In this document: positions 1-9,083 of the stretch, piece after piece
Position numbering within the stretch: position 1 is the stretch's first letter
Layout of the letters: every line of letters starts with the position of its first letter
Source of the DNA: an uncultured Myxococcales bacterium
Lineage (GTDB): Bacteria; Myxococcota_A; Bradymonadia; UBA7976; VGTA01
Assembly (NCBI GenBank): GCA_937146725.1
Contig: CAKZRU010000166.1
Location: forward strand, 1-58,688
DNA: 58,688 nt
Direction of reading: 5' to 3'
Translations under genes and position numbers: made by a program
The notes under the pieces: generated by a model
The model's database searches: none
Seen by the model: only the letters and a program-made list of their open reading frames with translations
Told to the model about the DNA's origin: nothing

Positions 1-1
1 T

Positions 2-121
2 GAAGCCATGGGCGGTGAAGCCATGGGCGGTGAAGCCATGGGCGGTGAAGCCATGGGCGGTGAAGCCATGGGCGGTGCAGCCATGGGCGGTGCAGCCATG
101 GGCGGTGAAGCCATGGGCGGT
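2..121 (+). repeat. 15-bp tandem repeat, 8 visible units
   Basis: Eight head-to-tail copies of a 15-bp unit (gaagccatgggcggt, with gcag at the start of two copies) encode E/A-A-M-G-G. The array probably continues left of the window. It is in frame within the lamin-tail gene, so length changes by whole units would keep the frame. Confidence 0.95.
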
Positions 122-664
122 GAAGTTCCACCAAACTGTATGACTCCAACGGTTGGTCAACTCGTAATCAATGAGGTTCTTGCCAATCCCGAAGGCAATG
201 AATCAAGCGATCGAAGTGAGTGGATTGAAGTTGTGAATGTAAGTGACCAATTTGTAGAGATGGGAACAGTCAGTCTATGGAAATCCGGCCAAGAAGAAAT
301 TGCTTTCGCTCAAGGCTGTATGGCACCAAACAGCGTCTTGGTACTGTTTAATCAAGCCGAGGTGAGTGCTTGGCAATGGTCAAGTCCACCAACCGGCGTA
401 TTAGCGACTGAAAGTACAGGTAGCTTTGGCATTACAAATACGACGGATATTGTATTAGAAATCAAAAATGAAGCAGAAGTGCTCAATACCTTTAGTGCTT
501 CATCAATGTTGATTCAAAGTGGCATCAGTATCAATCGTTCACCTGATGGAAGTCCCGATGGAAGTTTAGTACTACATAATACACTCAATGAGATGATGAG
601 CACATTTTCTAACGGATTATGCGCAAATGGCGCTCGTTTTGAAGCTTCTTGCATGATTGAATAA
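2..664 (+). CDS. Lamin-tail-domain surface protein with pentapeptide repeats (5' truncated)
   Basis: The reading frame is open at the left edge, so the true start and any signal peptide lie outside the window. What is visible is at least eight Glu/Ala-Ala-Met-Gly-Gly units followed by about 180 residues. The segment beginning QLVINEVLANPEG with later SEWIEVVNVSD matches the N-terminal strands of the lamin-tail domain (LTD), a beta-sandwich common in bacterial surface or secreted proteins. Four cysteines (in PPNC, QGCM, GLCA and ASCM) suggest disulfides and an extracytoplasmic location. The repeat linker plus folded domain resembles the lipoproteins further along this window, so I infer a lipoprotein whose lipobox is upstream. 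No enzymatic residues are recognised. Confidence 0.75.
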   Translation, partial: EAMGGEAMGGEAMGGEAMGGEAMGGAAMGGAAMGGEAMGGEVPPNCMTPTVGQLVINEVLANPEGNESSDRSEWIEVVNVSDQFVEMGTVSLWKSGQEEIAFAQGCMAPNSVLVLFNQAEVSAWQWSSPPTGVLATESTGSFGITNTTDIVLEIKNEAEVLNTFSASSMLIQSGISINRSPDGSPDGSLVLHNTLNEMMSTFSNGLCANGARFEASCMIE

Positions 665-799
665 AGTTTGCTCACTCTCAAAATATTGATGAATCATACT
701 GATTACCTCACAAGAATCAGCGTAAATGATTGCAAAATGAATCTAATTGAGTAAGAAGTCACAGCGCCAAGCTTAATCAAATGGCTTTGAGAATTAGAG

Positions 800-1513
800 A
801 TGAGTGAAATAAAAAAAGATAAAAAGCCAAACCGTTCTAGTGATAAGCGAAAAGGCAAAAAAGGATCTAAAACTAGAGCCAAGAAAGGCTCTAAAAAGGG
901 CTCTAAAAAAAACTCCAAGCAAGGTTTTGCAGTTTGGCGAGCGGTTTCTTTATTGCCAAGAGTTTCATGGGCTTTTTTATCTTCTTTCTTTTTAATTTCA
1001 CTCTGCTTAGCCTATGGCTATTTGGTGATTATTCAAGCCCAAGAGCAATTGGAAATTGATCTTGATGTGCAAGGAGTGAAGCGTACCTACAAAGCACAGC
1101 GAAAAGTTTTTTTAAACTTGGAAGCCAAGTCTTTACCGTATGAAGCATTGATTATTGATGAGCGTCAGACAACGGTATGGAAAGAATTAACTCGCAGATT
1201 TGATCGCGACATTGGTACAGCCCCACCCTTTGTAAACAATAAAGATCAAACGATTAACCGTGGACAGTGGCATACAGCTTTACGAGCTCGCGGGATTGAT
1301 TTTGTAGAAAGTGTTGGGGTTGGCTCGGCCGGAGAAGTGTCTTTGGTATGGCCACCGGTTCCGGCACCTTCTCCTACTTTGATTGTTGGACACTACCTTG
1401 ACCAAATTGTATGGATTAGTCCAGAACAGGGCATTATGATGTCCGATATTCCACCAACTTGGCAATCGGCACCTTCCATGCGTCTACCTCCAAAATTAAG
1501 CCGGAGATGGTGA
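800..1513 (+). CDS. Single-pass membrane protein with Lys-rich cytoplasmic tail
   Basis: A 237-aa protein of unknown function. Residues 1-42 are extremely rich in Lys, Ser and Gly; a hydrophobic segment at about 55-77 is one membrane helix, and the remaining roughly 160 residues would lie in the periplasm by the positive-inside rule. No family was recognised. The stop codon overlaps the lnt start in TGATG (1511-1515), so the two are translationally coupled, which suggests a role linked to envelope or lipoprotein maturation. That link is inference from position only. Confidence 0.7.
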   Translation: MSEIKKDKKPNRSSDKRKGKKGSKTRAKKGSKKGSKKNSKQGFAVWRAVSLLPRVSWAFLSSFFLISLCLAYGYLVIIQAQEQLEIDLDVQGVKRTYKAQRKVFLNLEAKSLPYEALIIDERQTTVWKELTRRFDRDIGTAPPFVNNKDQTINRGQWHTALRARGIDFVESVGVGSAGEVSLVWPPVPAPSPTLIVGHYLDQIVWISPEQGIMMSDIPPTWQSAPSMRLPPKLSRRW

Positions 1514-3309
1514 TGTCTGAGCAAGAAAAAAGACTAATGCCTCAGCATTTGAAATGGGCTTTAAGCACAGTATCAGGATGTTTAAATGGAGCAGCCTTTA
1601 TTTTTTATGGGCCTTTAGCGCTGATCGCTAATTTGCCTTTGTTAATCGCTTTACGCTATGCCACTTCATGGGGAGAAGCACTATCCCTAGGCGCATGGGT
1701 CGGTTTTTTAGGAGGCATCCATATTTTTGGAGTGCTCAACTATGGCTGGTGGATCTTTTGGGCCTTTAGTTTTTATACAGCAAGCCAGATGATCTTATTC
1801 TCGGCGGTTTTATATGGCTTTAGAGTGTACTTCCAACCTAAGGTAAGCTTTGGTCTAGGTTTGTTATATGAGTTGCTGACGCCCGCTGTAATTTGGACGC
1901 TTACCGAATGGTTACGAACAGTGGGACCGGTTGCCTTGCCCGCAAGCTATGTGGGCTGTATTGCAGATATAGAATGGTTGAATCCCTTACTTGCTTGGGC
2001 ATCTGTGTTAGGAGGCTTGGGAGTGAGTGCGCTCATTGCCTTAATACCTGCATCTTTGTGGTTATTATTTAGTCCAAGCGATCTACCGGCCGGTCTTCTT
2101 GCAGAGATTCAAAATCCTCAAGATGAGGAAAAGGATACCCGAACAACGCGTCAATCTTCAATGCGCTCCTCTCGCACAGAGGATGATTCGGAAGATGAGA
2201 AAGATTTCGCTCAGCTAAAGATCCTTAGACTCAAGGCGATTCGCTCTTTGAGTGGCCTGCTAGGTTTATTGATCATTGGAGTTCTGTATGGATGGGCCTA
2301 TTGGGCACCACTCTCCACCGATGGTGATGATTTACGAGTGGCTGGATTACAAGGTGGTTTTACCAATGAGATTTATCATGCAAGCGAGGCCGATCCTCTT
2401 CTAAGTGTTGATATTATTGAGACATATGAAAACCTGCTTCAAGAGGCCAAAACTAAAGAGGTTGATCTGATTGTTTGGGGGGAGAGCGCGATTCGAGTAC
2501 CGGTGATTAACACACCGGAGCTTCGGCAACGTTTGTTACCACAAAGTAAAAAAGAGCCTTGGCTGATCGGTGGACTGGCTCATACTGATCCGGATGGGAA
2601 AAGTTATAACTTAGCCTTTTCGGCACATGATCAAAGAGTCATTGGACGCTATGCTAAAGTCAAAACAGTACCTGGCGTTGAAGCGAAGTTTACCGCCGGT
2701 AAAGAATGGACTCCTTTACCTACCGAATGGGGAGCGGTGGGCATATTAATTTGCTTTGAGTCTATTTATCCACATGCGGGTCGAGCTTTGGCCCAAGCGG
2801 GGGCAAGATTATTAATTGTGTTAAGCAATGATGCTGGTTTTGGTGAAAGTCCGATCAGCCATCATATGACAAATCGCGCAATCGTAAGAGCGGTTGAAAC
2901 TGGACGATGGTTATTAAGAGTGGGACAGGCCGGCGTCACAACTCTGATTGACCCTCAAGGAAAAAAACATGGCACCTTAGGTCTTTTTCAATCAGGTATC
3001 TTATATGGTACAGCTAAACTCAGAGGAGGAGTGACGCCTTTTGTGCGTATTGGCGTCAGTTGGTTATGGGGCTTTTTATGCTTCCTATTGATTCCTTGGT
3101 TAGTATTGATGATTCCCAAAGTGGTTGATCTTTACCAAACACGAGAGCTTTTATGGTCAAGGGTAAGCAATCATCTGAGTCAGCAACCAAAGTTACAACT
3201 TGTGATCACAAATATTACAAAACTCATTAATACCCTAAAGAAACACTTGTCTTCATCAAAGCAATCAAGTGAGGATGAAGATCCCCCCGAAGATGATCCC
3301 TTTCAATGA
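1513..3309 (+). CDS. lnt: Apolipoprotein N-acyltransferase
   Basis: Lnt transfers an acyl chain from a phospholipid to the amino group of the diacylglyceryl-cysteine of lipoproteins in the inner membrane. The 598-aa product has several N-terminal membrane helices, a periplasmic nitrilase-type domain and a C-terminal helix, the usual plan. The catalytic triad is visible: Glu324 in WGES, Lys382 in RYAKVKTVPG and Cys414 in ICFES. ATG 1513 is chosen because GGAG (1503-1506) lies six bases upstream and it overlaps the previous stop; in-frame starts upstream (1459, 1507) lack this. Odd points are a highly charged insertion at about residues 195-235 between membrane segments and an acidic C-terminal tail. 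At least six predicted lipoproteins in this window are likely substrates. Confidence 0.93.
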   Translation: MSEQEKRLMPQHLKWALSTVSGCLNGAAFIFYGPLALIANLPLLIALRYATSWGEALSLGAWVGFLGGIHIFGVLNYGWWIFWAFSFYTASQMILFSAVLYGFRVYFQPKVSFGLGLLYELLTPAVIWTLTEWLRTVGPVALPASYVGCIADIEWLNPLLAWASVLGGLGVSALIALIPASLWLLFSPSDLPAGLLAEIQNPQDEEKDTRTTRQSSMRSSRTEDDSEDEKDFAQLKILRLKAIRSLSGLLGLLIIGVLYGWAYWAPLSTDGDDLRVAGLQGGFTNEIYHASEADPLLSVDIIETYENLLQEAKTKEVDLIVWGESAIRVPVINTPELRQRLLPQSKKEPWLIGGLAHTDPDGKSYNLAFSAHDQRVIGRYAKVKTVPGVEAKFTAGKEWTPLPTEWGAVGILICFESIYPHAGRALAQAGARLLIVLSNDAGFGESPISHHMTNRAIVRAVETGRWLLRVGQAGVTTLIDPQGKKHGTLGLFQSGILYGTAKLRGGVTPFVRIGVSWLWGFLCFLLIPWLVLMIPKVVDLYQTRELLWSRVSNHLSQQPKLQLVITNITKLINTLKKHLSSSKQSSEDEDPPEDDPFQ

Positions 3310-3358
3310 GCATTGACCTCATTGGCTTGGGATCATTTCTGCCCCCTATGAGGTATAC

Positions 3359-5269
3359 ATGTTCAATTTAGTGAATCAGGTCAGCTTAAAGAACTTATAT
3401 TCTATTCAATTAAGTTTATGTATTGGGATTTTGGTATTTAGCGCCTGTGATGATGAAACAACGAAGCCTGAGATGGCAGGTGGTGAAGTTACAAGTGGTG
3501 AAGTGACTAGTGGTGAAGTGACTAGCGGTGAAGTGACTAGTGGTGCAGTGACTAGCGGTGAAGTGACCAGTGGTGAAGTGACCAGTGGTGAAGTGACTAG
3601 CGGTGATACGCAATCAGCGACGGCTTTAAAGTTAAGCCCTCGTGAAACCTTGCTTTTGCTTCGTGAAGGGATTGATCCACCTAGTCAAAGCTTTACATTA
3701 AGTTTAGTGTCTGCCAATGGTGAAGAAGAACTTGCTTCAGAACGGGCGACTTGGCGCTTATCAAATGGGGATTTGGGGATTCTCACTAGCGGAATATTCA
3801 ACTCTAATGGGACAGCCGGAGAAAGTCAGGTATATGCCGAGTTCCAAGCGGAAGAAGGGTCTGAATTATTAGTTGCCTCTGCAACCATCAGAGTCAGTGC
3901 AGCACAAGATGTGGTTGAAGAAGGCGTCAGTTCAGAAGCAGTGCTGGCTTTTGACCAAGCTGAAACAAGCTCTGATTGCAGTCCCTTATCTTTTATATAT
4001 CCTGAACCATTCACCACCATTCCTTTGAACCTTCAAGGCTTCACCTTTCAATGGAATCAAAATACGACTCAAGGCCCTTATTTAGTGACTGCGCAAGCCG
4101 GTGATACTGAATTACGTTGGTTCACCAATGAACATAAGCTTACCCCAGAAGGAATCGCTTGGGAAAGTGCAAAGGTGAGTGGTCCCAATGGCCTAAGTTC
4201 ATGGACGATTAGCTATTTAACCCCAGAAGGCCTGCGCTGTGACGGTGCCAGTTTAAACATAATCGCTGATCCTTCTCAATTGATCGGAGCGGTATACTAT
4301 TGGTCGACGACCGATTCGGGGATTATGCGTTTGGCGGCGGGTGAAACAAGCCCCGAGCCTTTGTTGACTCCACAAACGGCGCCCGAAATTAACTGTCCGG
4401 CTTGTCATGCTCTGTCTAGAGATGGGTCTCGTATTGCCTTTACTCGAACTAGCTTTCCACCCTTTGGTGAGTTAGCTGTATCAGCCACAATTAATCCACG
4501 CATGCTCAATTATGACCCAAGTGGCGTAGTCGGTTATTTTCCGAGTTTCTCACCAGATCCTAATGTTTTGATTGCCGGCAACGGCGGTCGCTTGGTGATT
4601 ATGGATAGCAATAATGGTATGGAACTTGATAGCTTGTCCTTACCAGAAAATACGGTCGGCGGATCACCCGATTGGTCTTGGCAAGGAGATCGCATTACCG
4701 CTACCGTTGGTCCTGTAGGTTTAATGAACCCTATTCCTGATGTTGGGATCAGTAGTGGCTCTATCTATGAGTGGGTACAGCAAAATGGGCAGTGGGGCAC
4801 AGCAAATGAGCTCATTACACCGCAAGGTGATACTTGGAACACCAATCCAGCTTATTCTCCGGAAGGTCGCTTTATCGCCTATAATGTTGAAGGGCCAAGC
4901 CCAAACATGAATGGAGATGGTATGGGTAATCCAAATATTGAATTGTGGATTAAACGAGTGGGTGATTCTAGTGCACCCATTCGCTTGGACAAAGCCAATC
5001 GAGGAAGCTTACAAGGCAACAGTTGGCCCAAATGGTCACCCTATGATCGTCGTGGCAAAATCTGGCTCGCTTTTAGCAGTACACGAGATTATGGACACCA
5101 ATTAATTCAAGATGGTCGACAGGCTCCCTTACCACAGATTTGGGTCACGGCCATTGACTTAGATGCACCAGAGGGACAGGATCCATCTTCACCTGCTTTT
5201 TGGCTACCTTATCAAAGTTTGAATAGTGGCAATCATATTCCCTATTGGGCTCCATACGAAAAGCAGTGA
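3359..5269 (+). CDS. Lipoprotein with GEVTS repeats, beta-propeller (PD40/TolB-like) and one CxxCH
   Basis: A 636-aa predicted lipoprotein: a hydrophobic signal ends at Cys30 (VFSAC), followed by an acidic stretch and eight GEVTS-type pentapeptides (about 41-81). An Ig-like region may follow (about 85-190). From about residue 300 there are repeated segments typical of TolB/PD40 beta-propellers, such as LSRDGSRIAFT, PDWSWQGDRITAT and YSPEGRFIAYN. Cys346-Pro-Ala-Cys349-His350 has the c-type heme-binding pattern and sits at the entrance to the propeller. Whether heme is attached is unknown. No partner enzyme is adjacent. Confidence 0.8.
   Translation: MFNLVNQVSLKNLYSIQLSLCIGILVFSACDDETTKPEMAGGEVTSGEVTSGEVTSGEVTSGAVTSGEVTSGEVTSGEVTSGDTQSATALKLSPRETLLLLREGIDPPSQSFTLSLVSANGEEELASERATWRLSNGDLGILTSGIFNSNGTAGESQVYAEFQAEEGSELLVASATIRVSAAQDVVEEGVSSEAVLAFDQAETSSDCSPLSFIYPEPFTTIPLNLQGFTFQWNQNTTQGPYLVTAQAGDTELRWFTNEHKLTPEGIAWESAKVSGPNGLSSWTISYLTPEGLRCDGASLNIIADPSQLIGAVYYWSTTDSGIMRLAAGETSPEPLLTPQTAPEINCPACHALSRDGSRIAFTRTSFPPFGELAVSATINPRMLNYDPSGVVGYFPSFSPDPNVLIAGNGGRLVIMDSNNGMELDSLSLPENTVGGSPDWSWQGDRITATVGPVGLMNPIPDVGISSGSIYEWVQQNGQWGTANELITPQGDTWNTNPAYSPEGRFIAYNVEGPSPNMNGDGMGNPNIELWIKRVGDSSAPIRLDKANRGSLQGNSWPKWSPYDRRGKIWLAFSSTRDYGHQLIQDGRQAPLPQIWVTAIDLDAPEGQDPSSPAFWLPYQSLNSGNHIPYWAPYEKQ
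3482..3601 (+). repeat. 15-bp tandem repeat, 8 units
   Basis: Eight in-frame copies of a unit like ggtgaagtgactagt, with scattered third-position changes and one GCA replacing GAA, encode G-E/A-V-T-S just after the lipobox of the propeller lipoprotein. Unit size equals that of the arrays at 2-121 and 42409-42558, but the sequences are unrelated. Confidence 0.95.
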
Positions 5270-5333
5270 GCATTAAAATCTAGTTGCTTATTTTTATATT
5301 TTAATACTTTTTCCCCTTAATAAAGGAGTATTT

Positions 5334-5729
5334 ATGTACTTTTTGCCCTCTACAAATGGCAATTCGCATAAGCTTAGTCTAGCCTTGCTATGCATCTTGT
5401 CATTGTTTTTTACTGTGGCCTGTGGTGGTTCACAGCTCACTCCTGATGAAGAAAAGCGCTACCAAAGCCTACAAGAAGAACGCAATAAAATTGCAAGCGA
5501 ACGCGCTCAACTTGCCCGCCAGGTGCAACAGGACTTTGCTGAAAGTGGACGTCTTGAAAAACAAAAGAAGTCGCTCGCTAAACAGGCCTTGAATTGTGGC
5601 TATTCTTTGAATAAGCAAGCTTTTGGTCCACTTCCCTTTAAAAAGAAAAAAGGGAAAAATGCCATTTTAGGTTCTAGCCAAAATGCCAAACGTTCTGGCT
5701 GCTCTGAGCATACTCTAAAGGTAAAGTGA
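5334..5729 (+). CDS. Small putative lipoprotein with coiled coil
   Basis: A 131-aa protein of unknown function. A hydrophobic segment ends in TVAC (Cys30), a good lipobox. Residues 38-80 are rich in Glu, Lys, Gln and Arg with coiled-coil character; the tail contains two further cysteines and a Lys cluster. ATG 5334 is preceded by AAAGGAG at a normal distance. Its stop overlaps the start of the next lipoprotein gene in GTGA, so the two are one transcription unit and may form a complex. No family was recognised. Confidence 0.7.
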   Translation: MYFLPSTNGNSHKLSLALLCILSLFFTVACGGSQLTPDEEKRYQSLQEERNKIASERAQLARQVQQDFAESGRLEKQKKSLAKQALNCGYSLNKQAFGPLPFKKKKGKNAILGSSQNAKRSGCSEHTLKVK

Positions 5730-6433
5730 GTGAAGTGATGAATCCAAAAAATATAATGAAACGACTCACCCTGTTGTGCATGATGAGTGCTTGTGTGGCC
5801 TGTGGGCCTTCACAGGCTAGTTTAAAGGCTCTTGAATCGCAGATTTCACAAGAACGCTCTCAGATTAGAGGTTTAAGAAGCGCCCAAAAGGGAATCAAAG
5901 CCTATCATCAGCATTTGAAAACTGGTGAAGGTCAAAGCTTAATGATTTCCAAGGCAGCCTTAGAAGCCTCTATTCGTAGTATGCTTCCCTATACATACAA
6001 GGGCAAGGAGCTTGATAAAAAATATCTTCGTGGTCAAATCTCCTTTGTAAAAGTGGAAGGTTTTGAACTTTTTCCCGGCAATAAAGCCCGCTATTGGGTT
6101 CATTTTGATGGTCGTAAGATTAGGGCCCAAAATGTGCCGGCAATTGCTAAAGGGACTGTGAATAGCTTAAAAAAAGCGGTTAAAGCTGGTCGCATGCTCA
6201 TTGAGGTTGTAGGCTCAATCGATCGAAAAACCCAAAAATTAAAGCTAAAATCTACGCCAATCGCTGCTCAGTTCAAGCGTGAGAATACCTCAAGCAATCA
6301 AAGCCGTTTCTTGGATGCTGCGCGACGTAAGATCTTTAGAAAGAGTAAAAAGATTCCACTGCCTGCCGGCTTAAAAAATAATACAACGGTACTCACCACA
6401 CCAAATCACCTAGTTTTTATAAAAAATAATTAA
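5726..6433 (+). CDS. Putative lipoprotein, partner of the upstream small lipoprotein
   Basis: A 235-aa protein of unknown function. A hydrophobic signal ends in the Cys-rich stretch MSACVAC, so lipidation could be at either Cys. Residues just after are coiled-coil-like (ALESQISQERSQIRGLRSAQ); the central part (about 80-190) looks like an alpha/beta or beta-sandwich fold, and the C-terminus is basic. GTG 5726 is chosen because it overlaps the preceding TGA and AAAGG sits just upstream; ATG 5738 or 5756 are alternatives that keep the signal. The overlap with the 5334 gene suggests co-expression in the envelope. Confidence 0.65.
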   Translation: MSEVMNPKNIMKRLTLLCMMSACVACGPSQASLKALESQISQERSQIRGLRSAQKGIKAYHQHLKTGEGQSLMISKAALEASIRSMLPYTYKGKELDKKYLRGQISFVKVEGFELFPGNKARYWVHFDGRKIRAQNVPAIAKGTVNSLKKAVKAGRMLIEVVGSIDRKTQKLKLKSTPIAAQFKRENTSSNQSRFLDAARRKIFRKSKKIPLPAGLKNNTTVLTTPNHLVFIKNN

Positions 6434-6618
6434 CGGTGTAAGCATTTAAAATTAAACGTCTTTTTTTATTGAGTTGATCTTTTTAAAAGTTTTTATGCAA
6501 CAGTTTTAAGTTTTTGGCGAGAGAGTAAAGGAGGCCAAACTCGAGAATGAGTTTAAGCCTCAGGTTTAGTTGGTCAATACAGACCCTAATTCATACTTAC
6601 TCTGAGGAGCAATCGCCA

Positions 6619-7467
6619 ATGAAAACAAAAGATCCTTCATGTTATCGAAATAAGCTTGATCACAATGCACTTTTAACAGTGTGTAAGAGCCGTGTCCTAT
6701 CGTTTGATCCAGAACTTGAGTCAAGTCTGGTACAGCTTAACCTTGCAAGTGTTCAAAAGGCCCAAGAAGACCTAGGTGCCTTTCTTCTTTCCTTGCCCAG
6801 TGATTTTAAAGAAGTAAAGCACCGCTGCGTTTCAGAATCATTGTTCGTTTTAAGAGCCATTCTTTTTACTTATATTGATCAAGATTTACTCACCCTTGAA
6901 GAAGCTGATCAATTAGCACCTTTATGTCGTGTTTTAGGCTTAGGCAAACTTGAAACTTGTGTTTTACGTTGGTTTAAGCATGAGAAGAAAGCATACGATC
7001 ATTGCAAAAACAAAGCACTAAAGATCAGTAAGACGCAGTTTATGCGTTTGGAACGTGGGCTTTCAATCTTATTCCACAGTCCAAGTGGGCAAATGCTTTT
7101 TGAGCAATTAAATGAAGCGGACCGTGTTTTACTCTCAGGGCCATGGGTCAGACCCATGTTTCGCTTGGCCGAACATGAGTTATTTCCAAGATATGCCATT
7201 TTTGCTCTATATAAATCTACGCCCGAAGCTCAGCGTTTGGATTTGCTGATGCAATTTGAGAAATGTCGCAGACGAGTTCGTGTTCAAGCTTTACCTGCTT
7301 ATGAAAAGTTGATTACCGAACTAAATCTTGCAGAACTAGATTTCTTACTTGCTCATTTCGAGGCACTTAATGAGCTAGATGATTTGAAGACTTCAGCAAG
7401 CTATCTACCAGAGTATATTCAGATCGCTATTGAGCATATGAGAACTTGTGTAGATGAAGTAAGCTGA
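6619..7467 (+). CDS. Unknown cytoplasmic protein, helical
   Basis: A 282-aa product with no recognised family, no signal peptide and no membrane segment. Composition (Leu, Glu, Arg, Lys) points to an all-helical soluble protein. I place the start at ATG 6619, nine bases after GAGGAG; an in-frame ATG at 6547 with AAAGGAGG twelve bases upstream would add 24 residues that look less protein-like. It ends ten bases from the end of the convergent CDP-alcohol transferase gene. Confidence 0.6.
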   Translation: MKTKDPSCYRNKLDHNALLTVCKSRVLSFDPELESSLVQLNLASVQKAQEDLGAFLLSLPSDFKEVKHRCVSESLFVLRAILFTYIDQDLLTLEEADQLAPLCRVLGLGKLETCVLRWFKHEKKAYDHCKNKALKISKTQFMRLERGLSILFHSPSGQMLFEQLNEADRVLLSGPWVRPMFRLAEHELFPRYAIFALYKSTPEAQRLDLLMQFEKCRRRVRVQALPAYEKLITELNLAELDFLLAHFEALNELDDLKTSASYLPEYIQIAIEHMRTCVDEVS

Positions 7468-7476
7468 GACTTTACT

Positions 7477-9003
7477 TTAGACGGTTTGCTCAGAAAGCTT
7501 TTGGATTTGGGTTGTACTTTGAGCATCAAAGTCATGGCTAAAGCGATCAAGGTCGCTTTGGTCACGACCAAGCTTAACGTAAGTGCGTACAAACTGCCCA
7601 AAAACAAAGCTAATGACAATCACACTGGCAAGCGTGCTGATCTTCATGGCAGTTAAGCCGCCAAAAGAGAAAAGCATAAGACCAAAGGCATAAAAATCAC
7701 GGCGCGCAAAAAATGAAAAATGCTTACAGATCTTTTGAAAAAGGCTTTGGCAGTCTTGATTATTTTTGAAAGACCAATCCATCGCCGGTAAGTATGTTTC
7801 ACCCTTGGCATGAAGTGCCTTGGTAATGTTTTTGAGAATGACAATACTCAAGATTAAAACTAAGGTACTCATATAGGCCCAAATAGGTTCTCCACTGACG
7901 CGAGTCGCGGCAAGACCTAAAGTAAACAGATAGCTGTGGTTGATGATCACATCTGAAATGGTATCAAACCAAGCACCAAACTCGCTAAATTGGAAGCGTA
8001 AACGGGCAAGCTCTCCATCACAGCCATCAACAATAGAAGATAACTGAAAAAGAATACCACCCAAGGCAATAAACCACATATTGTCAGCATCAGCTAATAG
8101 GTTGGCGCCCGCTGCAAGTAGGCCAATGAATAAGGCGGCTGCCGTCACATGATTAGGCGAGACAGAAGTGCGCATAAGTCTACGACTAATCCACTTGCTG
8201 ACTTTTCGGTTAATGTTCTTACTAATAAAACCATCGCTCTCTTTTGTGAGGCTTGCAAAAAGACGACGCTCGGCCTCGGCACGAGTCAGTAAGTCATCTA
8301 CATCTTGCCACCAAGCTTTACCTACATCTACAGTATGAGCTCGGCCAAGATCAGCAAGTTTCTTGACACCTTGACTTAAAGAGGCATCACCTTCTTGGTC
8401 ATATACGGTTTCAAGCGCTGCCAATAAGCCTTGGCTACAGCGAAAAACACCAGTATCTACCGCATCAAAATCAACTAAAGCTTTATCGATTTCAATAATT
8501 TCAGATTGAGGGCCAACCTTCACTTTAGTTGCGTCATCCATATCAAAGACATCATCGAGTTTATAATCTACAGCTAGCGCCAAATCCCCTTTCAGAGGGT
8601 GAGCCGCCAAAGCTTGATAAATTGCCGGTTCAACAACATGATCAGCCATGGTTAAGTAGAACTCTCCCTCAATAAAGGGCTTGGCTTGTAATACGCTGAC
8701 TCCATTTTTGAGTTGATAGCGTTCGTGAAAAACCCATTCTATATCTAACGGCGCGAGTTGCTCATCATCTCGTAAACGAGTTTCGATGAGCTCAGCTTCA
8801 TACCCTAAAATCACAATAAAGCGCTCAATCCCTGCTTTATTTGCGGTTAGAATTGAACGCTTAAGTAAGGGAAGCCCACCGACATCAACTAAGGGCTTAG
8901 GACTCTCGGCTCCTCCCGCTCTAATTCGGCTACCCATACCTGCGGCTAAAATGACCAGCTGTTTAATCTCTTGTTGCTGGGCTTGTTCTAGTTTGGCTGT
9001 CAT
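7477..9003 (-). CDS. Bifunctional nucleotidyltransferase / CDP-alcohol phosphatidyltransferase
   Basis: A 508-aa fusion. Residues about 14-245 are an NTP-transferase domain (GMGSRIRAGG near residue 22 and SPKPLVDVGG), which activates a sugar- or polyol-phosphate to its CDP derivative. Residues about 270-490 are a membrane CDP-alcohol phosphatidyltransferase with the full signature: Asp326, Asp329-Gly330, Ala333-Arg334, Gly343, Asp347 and Asp351. The order matches the family of inositol-1-phosphate cytidylyltransferase fused to di-myo-inositol-phosphate synthase; a phosphatidylinositol-like lipid or a compatible solute are candidate products. No inositol-1-phosphate synthase gene is nearby. 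The start is supported by AGGAG (minus strand, 9011-9015). Two identical-arm palindromes lie just upstream. Confidence 0.85.
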   Translation of the reverse strand: MTAKLEQAQQQEIKQLVILAAGMGSRIRAGGAESPKPLVDVGGLPLLKRSILTANKAGIERFIVILGYEAELIETRLRDDEQLAPLDIEWVFHERYQLKNGVSVLQAKPFIEGEFYLTMADHVVEPAIYQALAAHPLKGDLALAVDYKLDDVFDMDDATKVKVGPQSEIIEIDKALVDFDAVDTGVFRCSQGLLAALETVYDQEGDASLSQGVKKLADLGRAHTVDVGKAWWQDVDDLLTRAEAERRLFASLTKESDGFISKNINRKVSKWISRRLMRTSVSPNHVTAAALFIGLLAAGANLLADADNMWFIALGGILFQLSSIVDGCDGELARLRFQFSEFGAWFDTISDVIINHSYLFTLGLAATRVSGEPIWAYMSTLVLILSIVILKNITKALHAKGETYLPAMDWSFKNNQDCQSLFQKICKHFSFFARRDFYAFGLMLFSFGGLTAMKISTLASVIVISFVFGQFVRTYVKLGRDQSDLDRFSHDFDAQSTTQIQKLSEQTV

Positions 9004-9041
9004 AGTTTGGCTCCTGAGTTTTAAGGGGAATGCACAAGAGT

Positions 9042-9057
9042 GGAGTAGCTTTACTCC
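9042..9057. promoter_or_regulatory. Palindromic putative operator, copy 1
   Basis: A perfect 16-bp inverted repeat, GGAGTA-N4-TACTCC, centred at 9049.5, about 39 bp upstream of the CDP-alcohol transferase start. An identical-arm copy lies 42 bp away, which argues for binding of a dimeric regulator at both. Confidence 0.55.
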
Positions 9058-9083
9058 TATTGCTTTTAGCTTAGATTATGACC

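Noticed and set aside
3416..3613. Minus-strand frame of His/Phe/Thr repeats
   Set aside because: Shadow of the GEVTS repeat.
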